This document shows positions 17,282 through 24,618 of a DNA stretch of 64,000 nt, piece by piece. Position 1 is the first letter of the stretch. Each line of letters opens with the position of its first letter. The stretch covers positions 62,001-126,000 of the forward strand of contig CAVTWA010000051.1 in NCBI GenBank assembly GCA_963738025.1, given 5' to 3'. The stretch comes from 20CM-2-55-15 sp963738025 (lineage in GTDB: Bacteria; Acidobacteriota; Terriglobia; 20CM-2-55-15). The notes beneath the pieces are model-generated. The model saw only the letters and a program-made list of their open reading frames with translations, made no database searches and was not told where the DNA came from. Made by a program: the position numbers and the translations under genes.

Positions 17282-18385
17282 ATGAAGAACGTAGCCGAAG
17301 CACCATGCGTCGCCCTTGAGCCGGACCGCCGTTCAGACGACATTCAATCATTTGAGTCGGAACTGCGAAGGAGAATTGTCGGACAGGACCACGCCATCGA
17401 CAGCCTTGTCTCTGCATTCCAGAGCGTACGCGCGGGTATGTTTCCCGAGGGGCGTCCGATTCGAAACTTCCTGTTTCTGGGACCGACGGGTTCCGGCAAA
17501 ACCCGATCCGTCGAGGCGGTTGCCGAGATATTGTTCGGAAGACCCGATGCCGTCATCAAAATCGATTGCGCCGAGTTTCAACACAGTCACGAAATCTCCA
17601 AGCTGATTGGCTCTCCGCCCGGCTACATCGGACACCGTGAAACGCCAGCGATGCTCAGGCAGGCTCGCCTCGACGAATTTCATACCGCCCAATTGAGGCT
17701 CACGCTGGTCTTGTTTGACGAAATTGAGAAAGCCAATGAAGCGCTATGGCAATTGCTTCTGGGCATTTTGGATAAAGGCATCCTGACGCTGGGGGACGGT
17801 CAGCAGGTAGACTTTTCTAAAACCATTGTTTTCATGACGAGCAATCTCGGCGCGTCCGAAATGCAACATGCGGCTGATGGATCGATTGGTTTTGTGAACA
17901 ATATCGGCAACAGACAGGAAAACCTGACCACGATCGCCATGAATGCGGCGCGAAACCGGTTTTCTCCGGAATTTCTCAACAGGCTCGATGAAATCCTCGT
18001 GTTTCATCCGCTCCCGGCATCTCAATTGCGCCAGGTGGTCGACATTGAGATCGAGCGGCTCGAATTGCGGCTGCAGCGGGCAACCGGCAGCGAGATCAAT
18101 CTGCGCCTGTCGGACCAGGCGGTCGACTTCCTGCTCGAGCGAGGAACGGACCGCCGTTATGGAGCGAGGCATCTGAAGCGAGCCTTGGAAAAATATCTGG
18201 TCTTCCCCTTCTCATCCTTTATTGACACTCAACAGATGGGGTCTGGCACGTTGAATGTCGGATTAGAGCGCTCAAAGCAGAGACTCACATTCTGTAAACA
18301 ATCGACGTTGTCTTCGTTGAAGATCGCGGCCAATGGGTGTGTTGCTCAACTGTCTATGGAGACACTTCAATCCCCTCCTTGGTAA
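17282..18385 (+). CDS. Stand-alone AAA+ ATPase resembling the ClpB/ClpA second ATPase domain
   Basis: 367 residues from ATG 17282 with Shine-Dalgarno ggagg 5 nt upstream. It begins RRRIVGQDHAIDSLVSAFQSVRAGM and has Walker A GPTGSGKT, the pore-loop-like SPPGYIGH, Walker B LVLFDEIEK, sensor 1 FMTSNLG, the Arg finger region FLNRLDEILVFHPL and a C-terminal small domain with sensor 2 RRYGARHLKRALE. This equals the D2 module of ClpB-type disaggregases; the N domain, D1 and the middle coiled coil are absent (367 against about 860 residues). It may be a dedicated stress unfoldase or a partner of full-length ClpB. The last about 25 residues diverge from the family. An ECF-type promoter precedes it, so envelope or oxidative-stress control is inferred. 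Confidence 0.85.
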   Translation: MKNVAEAPCVALEPDRRSDDIQSFESELRRRIVGQDHAIDSLVSAFQSVRAGMFPEGRPIRNFLFLGPTGSGKTRSVEAVAEILFGRPDAVIKIDCAEFQHSHEISKLIGSPPGYIGHRETPAMLRQARLDEFHTAQLRLTLVLFDEIEKANEALWQLLLGILDKGILTLGDGQQVDFSKTIVFMTSNLGASEMQHAADGSIGFVNNIGNRQENLTTIAMNAARNRFSPEFLNRLDEILVFHPLPASQLRQVVDIEIERLELRLQRATGSEINLRLSDQAVDFLLERGTDRRYGARHLKRALEKYLVFPFSSFIDTQQMGSGTLNVGLERSKQRLTFCKQSTLSSLKIAANGCVAQLSMETLQSPPW

Positions 18386-18497
18386 GGCTTTGGTGTCCAA
18401 ATTACCTTTGTCCATTCCCCGCCTTAGTATTGTGCCAAACCCTCATGGGGCTCAAAACACCGTTGGGCAACACGCCCTTCAGCCCGCGATTACCAAT

Positions 18498-18564
18498 CAA
18501 TTCCGGGAATAAAAGCTTCACTTCCTAGTTATCCACATTGAGCGGGCAAAAAAGACAGCTCGAC
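18498..18564 (+). promoter_or_regulatory. ECF-type promoter and duplicated leader upstream of doxX
   Basis: Second copy of the block at 17202-17267. GGAATA at 18506-18511, 16-nt spacer, GTTATC at 18528-18533, then ccacattgagcgg and a purine-rich stretch. A half copy of the dispersed hairpin element (ccattccccgcctta) lies about 90 nt upstream at 18409-18424. Being the same promoter in front of two unlike genes, it points to a small regulon. Confidence 0.65.
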
Positions 18565-18596
18565 AAAATGTGTGATCGAAATGAAAGGAAGAACTT

Positions 18597-19115
18597 ATGA
18601 AAAATATCTGGACTTGGCTTGTGAATCCACCCACGGATGGTCCTGCCTCCGTGTTGTTTCTAAGACTGATGGCGGGGGGAGTGTTCTTGTGGGAAGGGAT
18701 CTTGAAATTTGTGTATGTAAATCAGGGAGTCGGACGCTTCACGAAATTGGGCATGCCGTTTCCCCACTTCACCGCCGACTTTGTTGGCTACCTTGAAATT
18801 GTCGGGGGATTGTTGTTGCTTTCAGGCCTCATGACGCGGCTGATTGCAATTCCGTTCATCATCGAGATGATCGTGGCCATACTCTCGACGAAAATCTCGA
18901 TGTATCTGGGCACATCGCCACTGCCTTTGCCGCCGTCGCCGCCCCAGTTTGGGATGTGGGCCGTTTTGCATGAGGTCCGATCCGAGTATGCTCAGCTCTT
19001 GACGACGGCGTTCCTTTTGCTTAATGGTCCCGGAAAGTGGTCCCTGGATGCGCTCCTGCAAAGGAAGAAAAGCACTGGACAGGTTCCATTGAAGATGCGG
19101 ACCGTTTATTCGTGA
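18597..19115 (+). CDS. DoxX family membrane protein
   Basis: 172 residues with about four membrane helices (SVLFLRLMAGGVFLWEGILKFVY; YLEIVGGLLLLSGLMTRLIAIPFIIEMIVAIL; AQLLTTAFLLLNG). It shows the DoxX-family FLWEGILKF and Gly-rich second-helix features. DoxX proteins are inner-membrane proteins linked to sulfur or quinone redox and oxidative stress; the exact reaction is not settled. Start ATG 18597 has Shine-Dalgarno aaggaag. It lies between an ECF-type promoter and the sigma/anti-sigma pair, about 105 nt upstream of the sigma gene, consistent with a redox-stress regulon. Confidence 0.88.
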   Translation: MKNIWTWLVNPPTDGPASVLFLRLMAGGVFLWEGILKFVYVNQGVGRFTKLGMPFPHFTADFVGYLEIVGGLLLLSGLMTRLIAIPFIIEMIVAILSTKISMYLGTSPLPLPPSPPQFGMWAVLHEVRSEYAQLLTTAFLLLNGPGKWSLDALLQRKKSTGQVPLKMRTVYS

Positions 19116-19130
19116 ACTTGAGGTCGAAGC

Positions 19131-19158
19131 CGGGACTCTCGGATCCGCGGGTCCCGGT
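19131..19158 (+). promoter_or_regulatory. GC-rich hairpin between doxX and the sigma gene
   Basis: ccgggac...gtcccgg forms a 7-bp stem around a 13-14-nt loop, about 65 nt before the sigma factor start. There is no T-run, so it is more likely an attenuator or processing site than a classical terminator. Tentative. Confidence 0.3.
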
Positions 19159-19221
19159 GAACCGCTGTCGGCTGGACTTCTTGCCGTAGCGACGAAAATG
19201 AACGGAGTACCATATTGAGTT

Positions 19222-19755
19222 GTGGCAGACCGAAGTACCGATGCCGAGTCCTTCGAAACGCTGGCGATGCCGATGTTTACCTCGTTGTACAACTTCGCGC
19301 ATTGGCTCACGCACAACCGGGAAGAGGCCGAAGACCTTGTGCAGGAAGCGTACCTCAAGGCGCTTAAGGGCTTCGCGTCATTCCAGCAGGGAACGAACTT
19401 TCGAGCCTGGATGTACCGCATTCTGCGGAATACGTTTCTGACGTCGCGCAGCGGGCTGAAAGTGAAGATGACTGTGCCGCTCGATCGCGAAGAAGATGCC
19501 GTTGGGCGGCCGACCGATACGCCGGAAGCAATGCTGCTTGCGCGTGCGGATCAGCAGATGCTGCAAAGCGCTCTCGAACGTTTGCCGGTGCAATTCCGCG
19601 AGGTGATCCTGCTGTGCGACGTCGAGGAGATGAGCTACCAGGAGATCGCTGAAATCATCGGAATTCCGATTGGTACGGTGATGTCACGGTTGTCTCGGGC
19701 GAGAAAATCGATGCGCGAACTACTTGCGGAGAAAATGCGAGGAGCTTCCAAATGA
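19222..19755 (+). CDS. ECF-type RNA polymerase sigma factor
   Basis: 177 residues from GTG 19222. Region 2 spans about residues 15-75 (LYNFAHWLTHNREEAEDLVQEAYLKALKGF, then FRAWMYRILRN) and region 4 about 110-165 (ALERLPVQFREVILLCDVEEMSYQEIAEIIGIP, IGTVMSRLSRARKSM, with the helix-turn-helix). There is no region 3, as expected for ECF factors. It overlaps the zinc-finger anti-sigma gene by 4 nt (ATGA), a typical coupled pair. The shared promoter blocks at 17.2 and 18.5 kb are the likely targets (inferred from proximity and motif type). Confidence 0.95.
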   Translation: MADRSTDAESFETLAMPMFTSLYNFAHWLTHNREEAEDLVQEAYLKALKGFASFQQGTNFRAWMYRILRNTFLTSRSGLKVKMTVPLDREEDAVGRPTDTPEAMLLARADQQMLQSALERLPVQFREVILLCDVEEMSYQEIAEIIGIPIGTVMSRLSRARKSMRELLAEKMRGASK

Positions 19756-20378
19756 CTTGCGACTGGGTTCCGAAACTCGACCTGTACGTCGATGGCGAGC
19801 TTTCTGGCGGCGAGTTGAAGGAAGTGGAGGCGCACCTGCAGGCATGTCCTACCTGTGCCGCAGATGCGCTCACCCGCCTGCAGTTGAAGCGAATGACGGA
19901 GTCCGCCGGGCGCCGATACTCGCCGAGGCCGGAGTTTCGCCTGAAAGTCGCACAAAGCATCGATGCGGCGAAGCGTCCACGGTGGGCGTGGAGATGGGCA
20001 CCAGTTCTGGCAGCGGCGGCCGCGCTCGTATTGATGCTGATTCCAGGCGCCATCTGGCTGCAGAACTCGCGTAGTGAACAAGCCTTGGGTGAACTCGCGG
20101 ACCTGCATGTTTCTACGTTGGCCAGCGCTAATCCAGTTGATGTGGTGTCTACCGACCGGCATACAGTTAAACCCTGGTTCCAAGGTAAACTCCCGTTCAC
20201 TTTCAACCTGCCGGACCTGGAGACATCTCCATTCAAGCTTATCGGCGGCCGCCTCACCTACTTCCAGCAGAGTCCCGGCGCACAACTGTTGTTTGACGCA
20301 GGAAAACATCGCATTTCCGTGTTCATATTCCAGGACCGCGCCCGAGTTAAGCAGGTTGAATTCGGGATCCTCGCTTAG
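19752..20378 (+). CDS. Zinc-finger membrane anti-sigma factor (3' end frameshifted)
   Basis: 208 residues as read. The N-terminal zf-HC2 has the ligand set HLQACPTC (HxxxCxxC, residues about 27-36). A transmembrane helix follows at about 80-100 (APVLAAAAALVLMLIPGAIWL), then a periplasmic domain. The protein should hold the cognate ECF factor at the membrane. The frame ends early after VEFGILA. Beyond it two other frames carry the expected C-terminus, KLAFNTETWAEGGLW (about 20384-20428) and then FVVGDASPSDVHDLSELLRSARS with a stop at 20501-20503. Two indels have therefore broken the last about 45 codons; the intact gene would end at 20503. The essential zinc finger and membrane anchor are unaffected. 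Confidence 0.88.
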   Translation: MTCDWVPKLDLYVDGELSGGELKEVEAHLQACPTCAADALTRLQLKRMTESAGRRYSPRPEFRLKVAQSIDAAKRPRWAWRWAPVLAAAAALVLMLIPGAIWLQNSRSEQALGELADLHVSTLASANPVDVVSTDRHTVKPWFQGKLPFTFNLPDLETSPFKLIGGRLTYFQQSPGAQLLFDAGKHRISVFIFQDRARVKQVEFGILA

Positions 20379-20503
20379 CAGGAAGCTGGCCTTCAATACC
20401 GAAACGTGGGCGGAAGGAGGCCTCTGGTATCTTCGTCGTCGGCGACGCCAGCCCCTCGGACGTTCACGATCTCAGTGAACTTTTGAGGAGCGCCCGATCG
20501 TAA
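20379..20503 (+). pseudogene. Out-of-frame 3' end of the anti-sigma gene
   Basis: Reads KLAFNTETWAEGGLW in one frame and then FVVGDASPSDVHDLSELLRSARS in another, ending at TAA 20501-20503. Both pieces suit the C-terminus of the anti-sigma factor that stops at 20378. The frame switch lies near 20425-20432 (tggtatcttcg). Confidence 0.6.
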
Positions 20504-20698
20504 TCGCCGAAAGAGACGCCCTGCTTCGGATTCTTTCGCTTTTGCTTCCCGTCAATGCTGAGGGTCCCAGACACTCGGTATCCATTACATGAAACGGCGC
20601 GAATGAAACAAGACGGTCCGACAACCGGCATTCACCAGATTGCTGAGCGATAATCCCCGCAAAAGAGGTTACGGGATTATATGAAAGGATTTTACAAG

Positions 20699-21160
20699 GA
20701 AGCTGGCTTATTTCGAAAAAGCTGGCACGAACTTGCGAGGAAGCTGGCTTATTTCAAAAAAGCTGACACGAATTGGCAAGGAAGCCAGCTTATTTCGAAA
20801 AAGCTGGCACGAATTGGCAAGGAAGCCGGCTTATTTCAAAAAAGCTGACACGAATTGGCAAGGAAGCCGGCTTATTTCGAAAAAGCTGGCACGAATTGGC
20901 AAGGAAGCCAGCTTATTTCGAAAAAGCTGGCACGAATTGGCAAGGAAGCTGGCTTATTTCAAAAAAGCTGACACGAATTGGCAAGGAAGCCAGCTTATTT
21001 CAAAAAAGCCGACACGAATTGGCAAGGAAGCTGGCTTATTTCGAAAAAGCTGACACGAATTGGCAAAGAAGCCGGCTTATTTCGAAAAAGCTGGCACGAA
21101 TTGGCAAGGAAGCCGGATTATTTCAAAAAACCTGACACGAATTGGCAAGGAAGCTGCTGC
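20699..21160 (+). repeat. Tandem array: eleven 41-bp units plus a partial twelfth
   Basis: Units start at 20699 and then every 41 nt to 21109; a partial unit begins at 21150. The consensus has two halves, gaagcyggcttatttcraaa and aagctgrcacgaattggcaag. Each half begins with AAGCYGGC/AAGCTGRC, and these words are spaced alternately 19 and 22 bp. Only three positions vary much (ctg/cca/ccg near base 6, g/a at base 17, gg/ga at bases 26-27). All three plus-strand frames stay open through the array, which creates apparent 100-150-residue frames. There are no spacers, so it is not a CRISPR. Function unknown: a minisatellite, a protein-binding array, or a repeat-encoding gene are the options. Confidence 0.9.
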
Positions 21161-21539
21161 AGTTTGCGATCAAAATTCCGGGGTTGTGATCAGACCCGGG
21201 AAATTGTGGCCGAAGCGTTGCCACCCAGGAGTGAGCAGAAGAAACTGTACAAATTTTTCCGAGGCGTGTCAGGTTTTGTCTTTTCCGGGATTATACCAGT
21301 GGGGAGAAATATCGAGCGACGACTGGAGAGCAATCGGGCTCGGGAAATGATGTTCCGGGACCGGTCGATCTTTTCCCCAAGGATCTCGTGGCGGTCCGGC
21401 CGGGGCAGCCCGAGCGATCACGCACAACGACGATTACGATGCCGATGATGTGGTTCAGAAGCCGTGCGTCCGACTTGTGATTCGTGGAATCCCGGCCGGG
21501 CCTTGTTTAACGGATTACATCTGTCAGAGCTGAAATCCG
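21161..21539. other. Spacer without recognisable gene
   Basis: Between the 41-bp array and the LysR gene. One array frame continues to 21448, but its translation (Arg/Ser/Pro-rich) matches nothing I know and has no start of its own. No promoter or hairpin stands out. Confidence 0.4.
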
Positions 21540-22454
21540 CTAAAATGCAGTGACCTGTTTTGCGATGGTTGAGCGCTGTTTCGTGATCAATTGCAAGAAG
21601 GCGGTCTGAACGGCCGACTGCTTTCCGCGATGAGCGGCCATCACCAGATCGAGCCGTGTTTTATCAGCTTGCAGTCTATGGAAAGTTACTCCTGCTGGGC
21701 CCAGGAGCCGAACACACGCAGGCACAAGAGAGACGCCCTGCTCCGACTCGACCATCGTCAAAACCGTTTGCATCAAGTCGGGACCATCTACTATGCGTGG
21801 CGAGAAGCCGGCTTTCTTACACATGCCGATGATGGTGTCGAACATCTCCGGTGCACCATCCCGGAAATACAGCACGAACGGCTCATCGGCTAAATCTCTC
21901 AAACGAATCATCCGCTGTTTCGCCAACGGATGCGATATCGGCAACACCGCGACAACAGGTTCCTGATAGATCAATTCGAATATCAGAGCGTCTCGATACC
22001 GTTTTGGTACTGTCCGGGTAAACCCGACATCGATTTGATCGGCCAGCAACGCATCCAACTGGCCGGCTGGATTGATATCCCTCAAGGACAATGCGACTCC
22101 CGGGTAGTGAAGCCGGAACTCGCGAACGCAACCGGGCAGAAATGACGCAGTTGCTGGTCCGCAGAACCCGATTGTGAGTTCGCCGACCTCCCCTCTGGAA
22201 GCTCGCACTGCCATCTCCCGGGCACGCTCCGCGTGCGAGATGATCTGGCGCGCTTCCTCGAGAAAGACCTCTCCTCCGGGCGACAAAGAAACCACACGGT
22301 TATTTCTCTCGAATAGTGTTACGCCGATCTCATCCTCCAGATCGCGAATCTGGCCACTCAGTGCAGACTGCGACACGTGCACGTGCCGGGCTGCTGCCGT
22401 GAAACTCTTATGGTCTGCAACGGCCACGAAGTATCTCAGATGCCGTAACTCCAT
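21540..22454 (-). CDS. LysR family transcriptional regulator
   Basis: 304 residues. N-terminal winged helix-turn-helix at residues about 1-60 (MELRHLRYFVAVADHKSFTAAARHVHVSQSALSGQIRDLEDEIGVTLFER), then a substrate-binding domain (GELTIGFCGPATASFLPGCVREF; GQLDALLADQIDVGFTR). The sequence resembles the BenM/CatM-type branch, which senses aromatic or muconate-type effectors; that is suggestive only. It is divergent from the crotonase gene across a 172-nt spacer that should hold the operator, so control of the crotonase/SDR pair is likely. Confidence 0.93.
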   Translation of the reverse strand: MELRHLRYFVAVADHKSFTAAARHVHVSQSALSGQIRDLEDEIGVTLFERNNRVVSLSPGGEVFLEEARQIISHAERAREMAVRASRGEVGELTIGFCGPATASFLPGCVREFRLHYPGVALSLRDINPAGQLDALLADQIDVGFTRTVPKRYRDALIFELIYQEPVVAVLPISHPLAKQRMIRLRDLADEPFVLYFRDGAPEMFDTIIGMCKKAGFSPRIVDGPDLMQTVLTMVESEQGVSLVPACVRLLGPAGVTFHRLQADKTRLDLVMAAHRGKQSAVQTAFLQLITKQRSTIAKQVTAF

Positions 22455-22626
22455 AATCCGGATGCTATCACTATTACCGATAACAGTCAGAAGAACAAAC
22501 GTCGATACTTCTGATGGAGCATGTGCTGTAATTTTTAAAAGAGGATCAAGAACGCATCGAGCAATGGTGTTGAGAGATGGACGTTGCAGTCCATTAACCG
22601 ATTTAGTTGTTCGGAGGACCGCTCGT

Positions 22627-23388
22627 ATGTTCGAGGAATATTCGACACGTTACAAGAACTTGAAAATGAAACGAGAGAACGGAATTTTGGAAGTCGCGTT
22701 GCACACCAACGAGGGCCCGCTCGTTTTCGATGGCTACGTGCACGAGGAACTGGTGAAGGCATTTCGCGACATTGGCGATGACCGGGAAAACCACGTCGTC
22801 ATTCTGACAGGCACCGGCAACGAATTCTGTGCACAAATCAGAGGTGACGGTTTCGATTTCGAAACTCCTCTGGGATTCGACAAGATCCTGAGGGAAGGGA
22901 CCAGGGTTCTGAACGCGATTCTGGATATCGAGGTTCCCATGATTGCGGCCGTGAATGGTCCGGTACTGCTGCATTCCGAATATATCTTGTTATGCGACAT
23001 CGTCCTTGCGAGCGAGGATGCTGCGTTTCAGGATATGCCCCACCCCGCATTCGGTATCGTTCCCGGGGATGGAATGCACATCGTCTGGCCGGAAGTGATT
23101 GGCGAACTTCGAGGTCGTTACTTCCTCCTCACTGGACAGAAGCTGAGCGCGGGTGAAGCGAAGGAATACGGCGCCGTGAATGAAATCGTTCCCCGGAATA
23201 GCTTACTTTCGCGGGCATGGGAGCTGGCCGGGCAACTGACCAGGCAGAATTCGCTGACTCTGCGTTATTCGCGGATGGCCCTGACGCAGCGGTTTCGCCG
23301 TCGCATCCAGGAAGGACTGTCGTACGGCCTAGCTCTCGAAGGAATCTCCGCTATCCATGTTGCTTTGGCAAAAACGCGTCAGGGTTGA
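22627..23388 (+). CDS. Enoyl-CoA hydratase/isomerase family protein (crotonase fold)
   Basis: 254 residues from ATG 22627; Shine-Dalgarno ggagg 9 nt upstream. The frame is open far upstream but only as antisense to lysR. Crotonase landmarks: VVILTGTGNEFCAQIRG (oxyanion-hole region), MIAAVNGPVLLHSEYILLCDIVLASEDAAF and GIVPGDGMHIVWPEVIG. The usual hydratase Glu pair is not obvious, while the HSE, FQDMPHPAFG and PGDG pattern resembles hydrolytic crotonases such as 6-oxocamphor hydrolase, which cleave beta-diketones. I offer that only as a possibility. It is followed by an SDR gene 65 nt downstream in the same direction. Confidence 0.85.
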   Translation: MFEEYSTRYKNLKMKRENGILEVALHTNEGPLVFDGYVHEELVKAFRDIGDDRENHVVILTGTGNEFCAQIRGDGFDFETPLGFDKILREGTRVLNAILDIEVPMIAAVNGPVLLHSEYILLCDIVLASEDAAFQDMPHPAFGIVPGDGMHIVWPEVIGELRGRYFLLTGQKLSAGEAKEYGAVNEIVPRNSLLSRAWELAGQLTRQNSLTLRYSRMALTQRFRRRIQEGLSYGLALEGISAIHVALAKTRQG

Positions 23389-23452
23389 GTTCGTAACGAT
23401 GGACATCAAGGACAGAAGGCAATGGCAAATCTTCAGCTAAAGGAAATTGGAA

Positions 23453-24196
23453 ATGAGTACTAATCCATCGACAGCACTTATTACTGGCGGAACGAGCGGT
23501 ATTGGCCGCGCTGCCGCCAATCAACTCGCGAAGCTCGGCATTCATGTCATCGTCGTAGGGCGCAATGCTGAACGCGGCGAGAGGACAATTCAGGAAATCC
23601 GCGCAGCAGGCGGTAAGGCGGACTTCATATCGTCCGATCTTCGAGATGCTTCGAGCGTCCGCAAAGTTGCGAAAAGAGCGGGCGAACTCGCAAACGGCCA
23701 TGTGGATATTCTGATCAACAGTGCGGGAATCTTTCCGTTCGGACCGACGCATGAAATGACGGAAGAAGTATTTGATAGTGTGTATTCGCTCAACGTCAAG
23801 GCACCATACTTTCTCGTCGCCGACCTCGCTCCGCTCATGGCGCAAAGAGGCAAAGGAGCGATCGTTAATGTATCGACGATGGTTGCCGATTATGGCGCAG
23901 CGGGTATGAGCCTCTATGGTTCCAGCAAGGCAGCCATCAATCTGCTGACCAAAGCCTGGACTGCTGAATACGGTCCGAGCGGCGTCCGCATCAACACAGT
24001 GAGCCCTGGACCTACGCGAACGGAAGGCACACAGGAAATGGCGGAAGGAATCGAGCAGCTGGCCGCGCAGGCGCCAGCCGGCCGTCCCGCTACAGCTGAC
24101 GAGATCGCTGAGGCTATCGTATTTCTGGCCACAGATCGTGCCAGCTTCGTCCAGGGGGCCCAGCTGGCCGTCGACGGCGGCCGCACGGCGATTTGA
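23453..24196 (+). CDS. Short-chain dehydrogenase/reductase (SDR) 1
   Basis: 247 residues from ATG 23453; the Shine-Dalgarno aaagga favours it over a start two codons upstream. Classical SDR: cofactor motif TGGTSGIG, INSAG, catalytic Ser in VSTM, Tyr-x-x-x-Lys as YGSSK, and SPGPTRTEGT. The C-terminus ends in the family-typical ASFVQGAQLAVDGG. An Arg after the second beta strand (VVGRNAERG) suggests NADP(H). Probably in an operon with the crotonase. Substrate unknown. Confidence 0.93.
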   Translation: MSTNPSTALITGGTSGIGRAAANQLAKLGIHVIVVGRNAERGERTIQEIRAAGGKADFISSDLRDASSVRKVAKRAGELANGHVDILINSAGIFPFGPTHEMTEEVFDSVYSLNVKAPYFLVADLAPLMAQRGKGAIVNVSTMVADYGAAGMSLYGSSKAAINLLTKAWTAEYGPSGVRINTVSPGPTRTEGTQEMAEGIEQLAAQAPAGRPATADEIAEAIVFLATDRASFVQGAQLAVDGGRTAI

Positions 24197-24208
24197 AGAT
24201 TTAGAGCC

Positions 24209-24533
24209 TCATTCATCCTGCCGTTCGGGTGTGATCTCAATGTACTCGGCGTCTCCGGCGTCACCCTTTTCACGTAATGATTCGAGCTTTTCCATGTATC
24301 TTGACGCCGCGAGGCTCAAATGGATCTGTAGTCCTCAAATCGTCGACGACTAAAGCGGCGCGTCCTGTGGCAATCGCGTTCTTGTACTTCAAGGTTCGTC
24401 GCAGATCGATGCCACCGACCAGAAAGTGCAGGCCATCAAACATGAACCCAACGGGTGCAACGTCCGGCTCCCCGTCCACCGATACGGTGGCTGTACGTGC
24501 CAGCTTCTGCGATTTCAAACGTCCGGGCGGCAT
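24209..24533 (-). pseudogene. PPOX/flavin-type (pyridoxamine 5'-phosphate oxidase-like) protein, degraded
   Basis: The main frame (24270-24533) reads RLKSQKLARTATVSVDGEPDVAPVGFMFDGLHFLVGG, RRTLKYKNAIATGRAALVVDDL and GVKIHGKARI, the split-barrel core of the F420/FMN-binding PPOX family. At about 24290 the frame breaks. The expected end, MEKLESLREKGDAGDAEYIEITPERQDE, is in another frame with its stop at 24209. At the 5' end the matching residues VTVFSTYTMPPG extend above the first ATG but have no start codon. So there is one frameshift and no proper start: a remnant, or a sequence-error victim. Confidence 0.6.
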
Positions 24534-24618
24534 CGTGTACGTCGAAAAGACAGTTACTAAATCCGCGTAATCCGTTAATCCGTGGCTTATCCAATCGTTT
24601 CACGATTACGATGGATCG

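Noticed and set aside
20699..21160. CRISPR array
   Set aside because: Units are contiguous 41-bp repeats with no unique spacers, and no cas gene is nearby.
20733..21448. 100-156-residue repeat proteins in the array
   Set aside because: All three plus frames are equally open because the unit is 41 bp; there is no Shine-Dalgarno or composition to prefer one. Kept as a repeat, not as a CDS.
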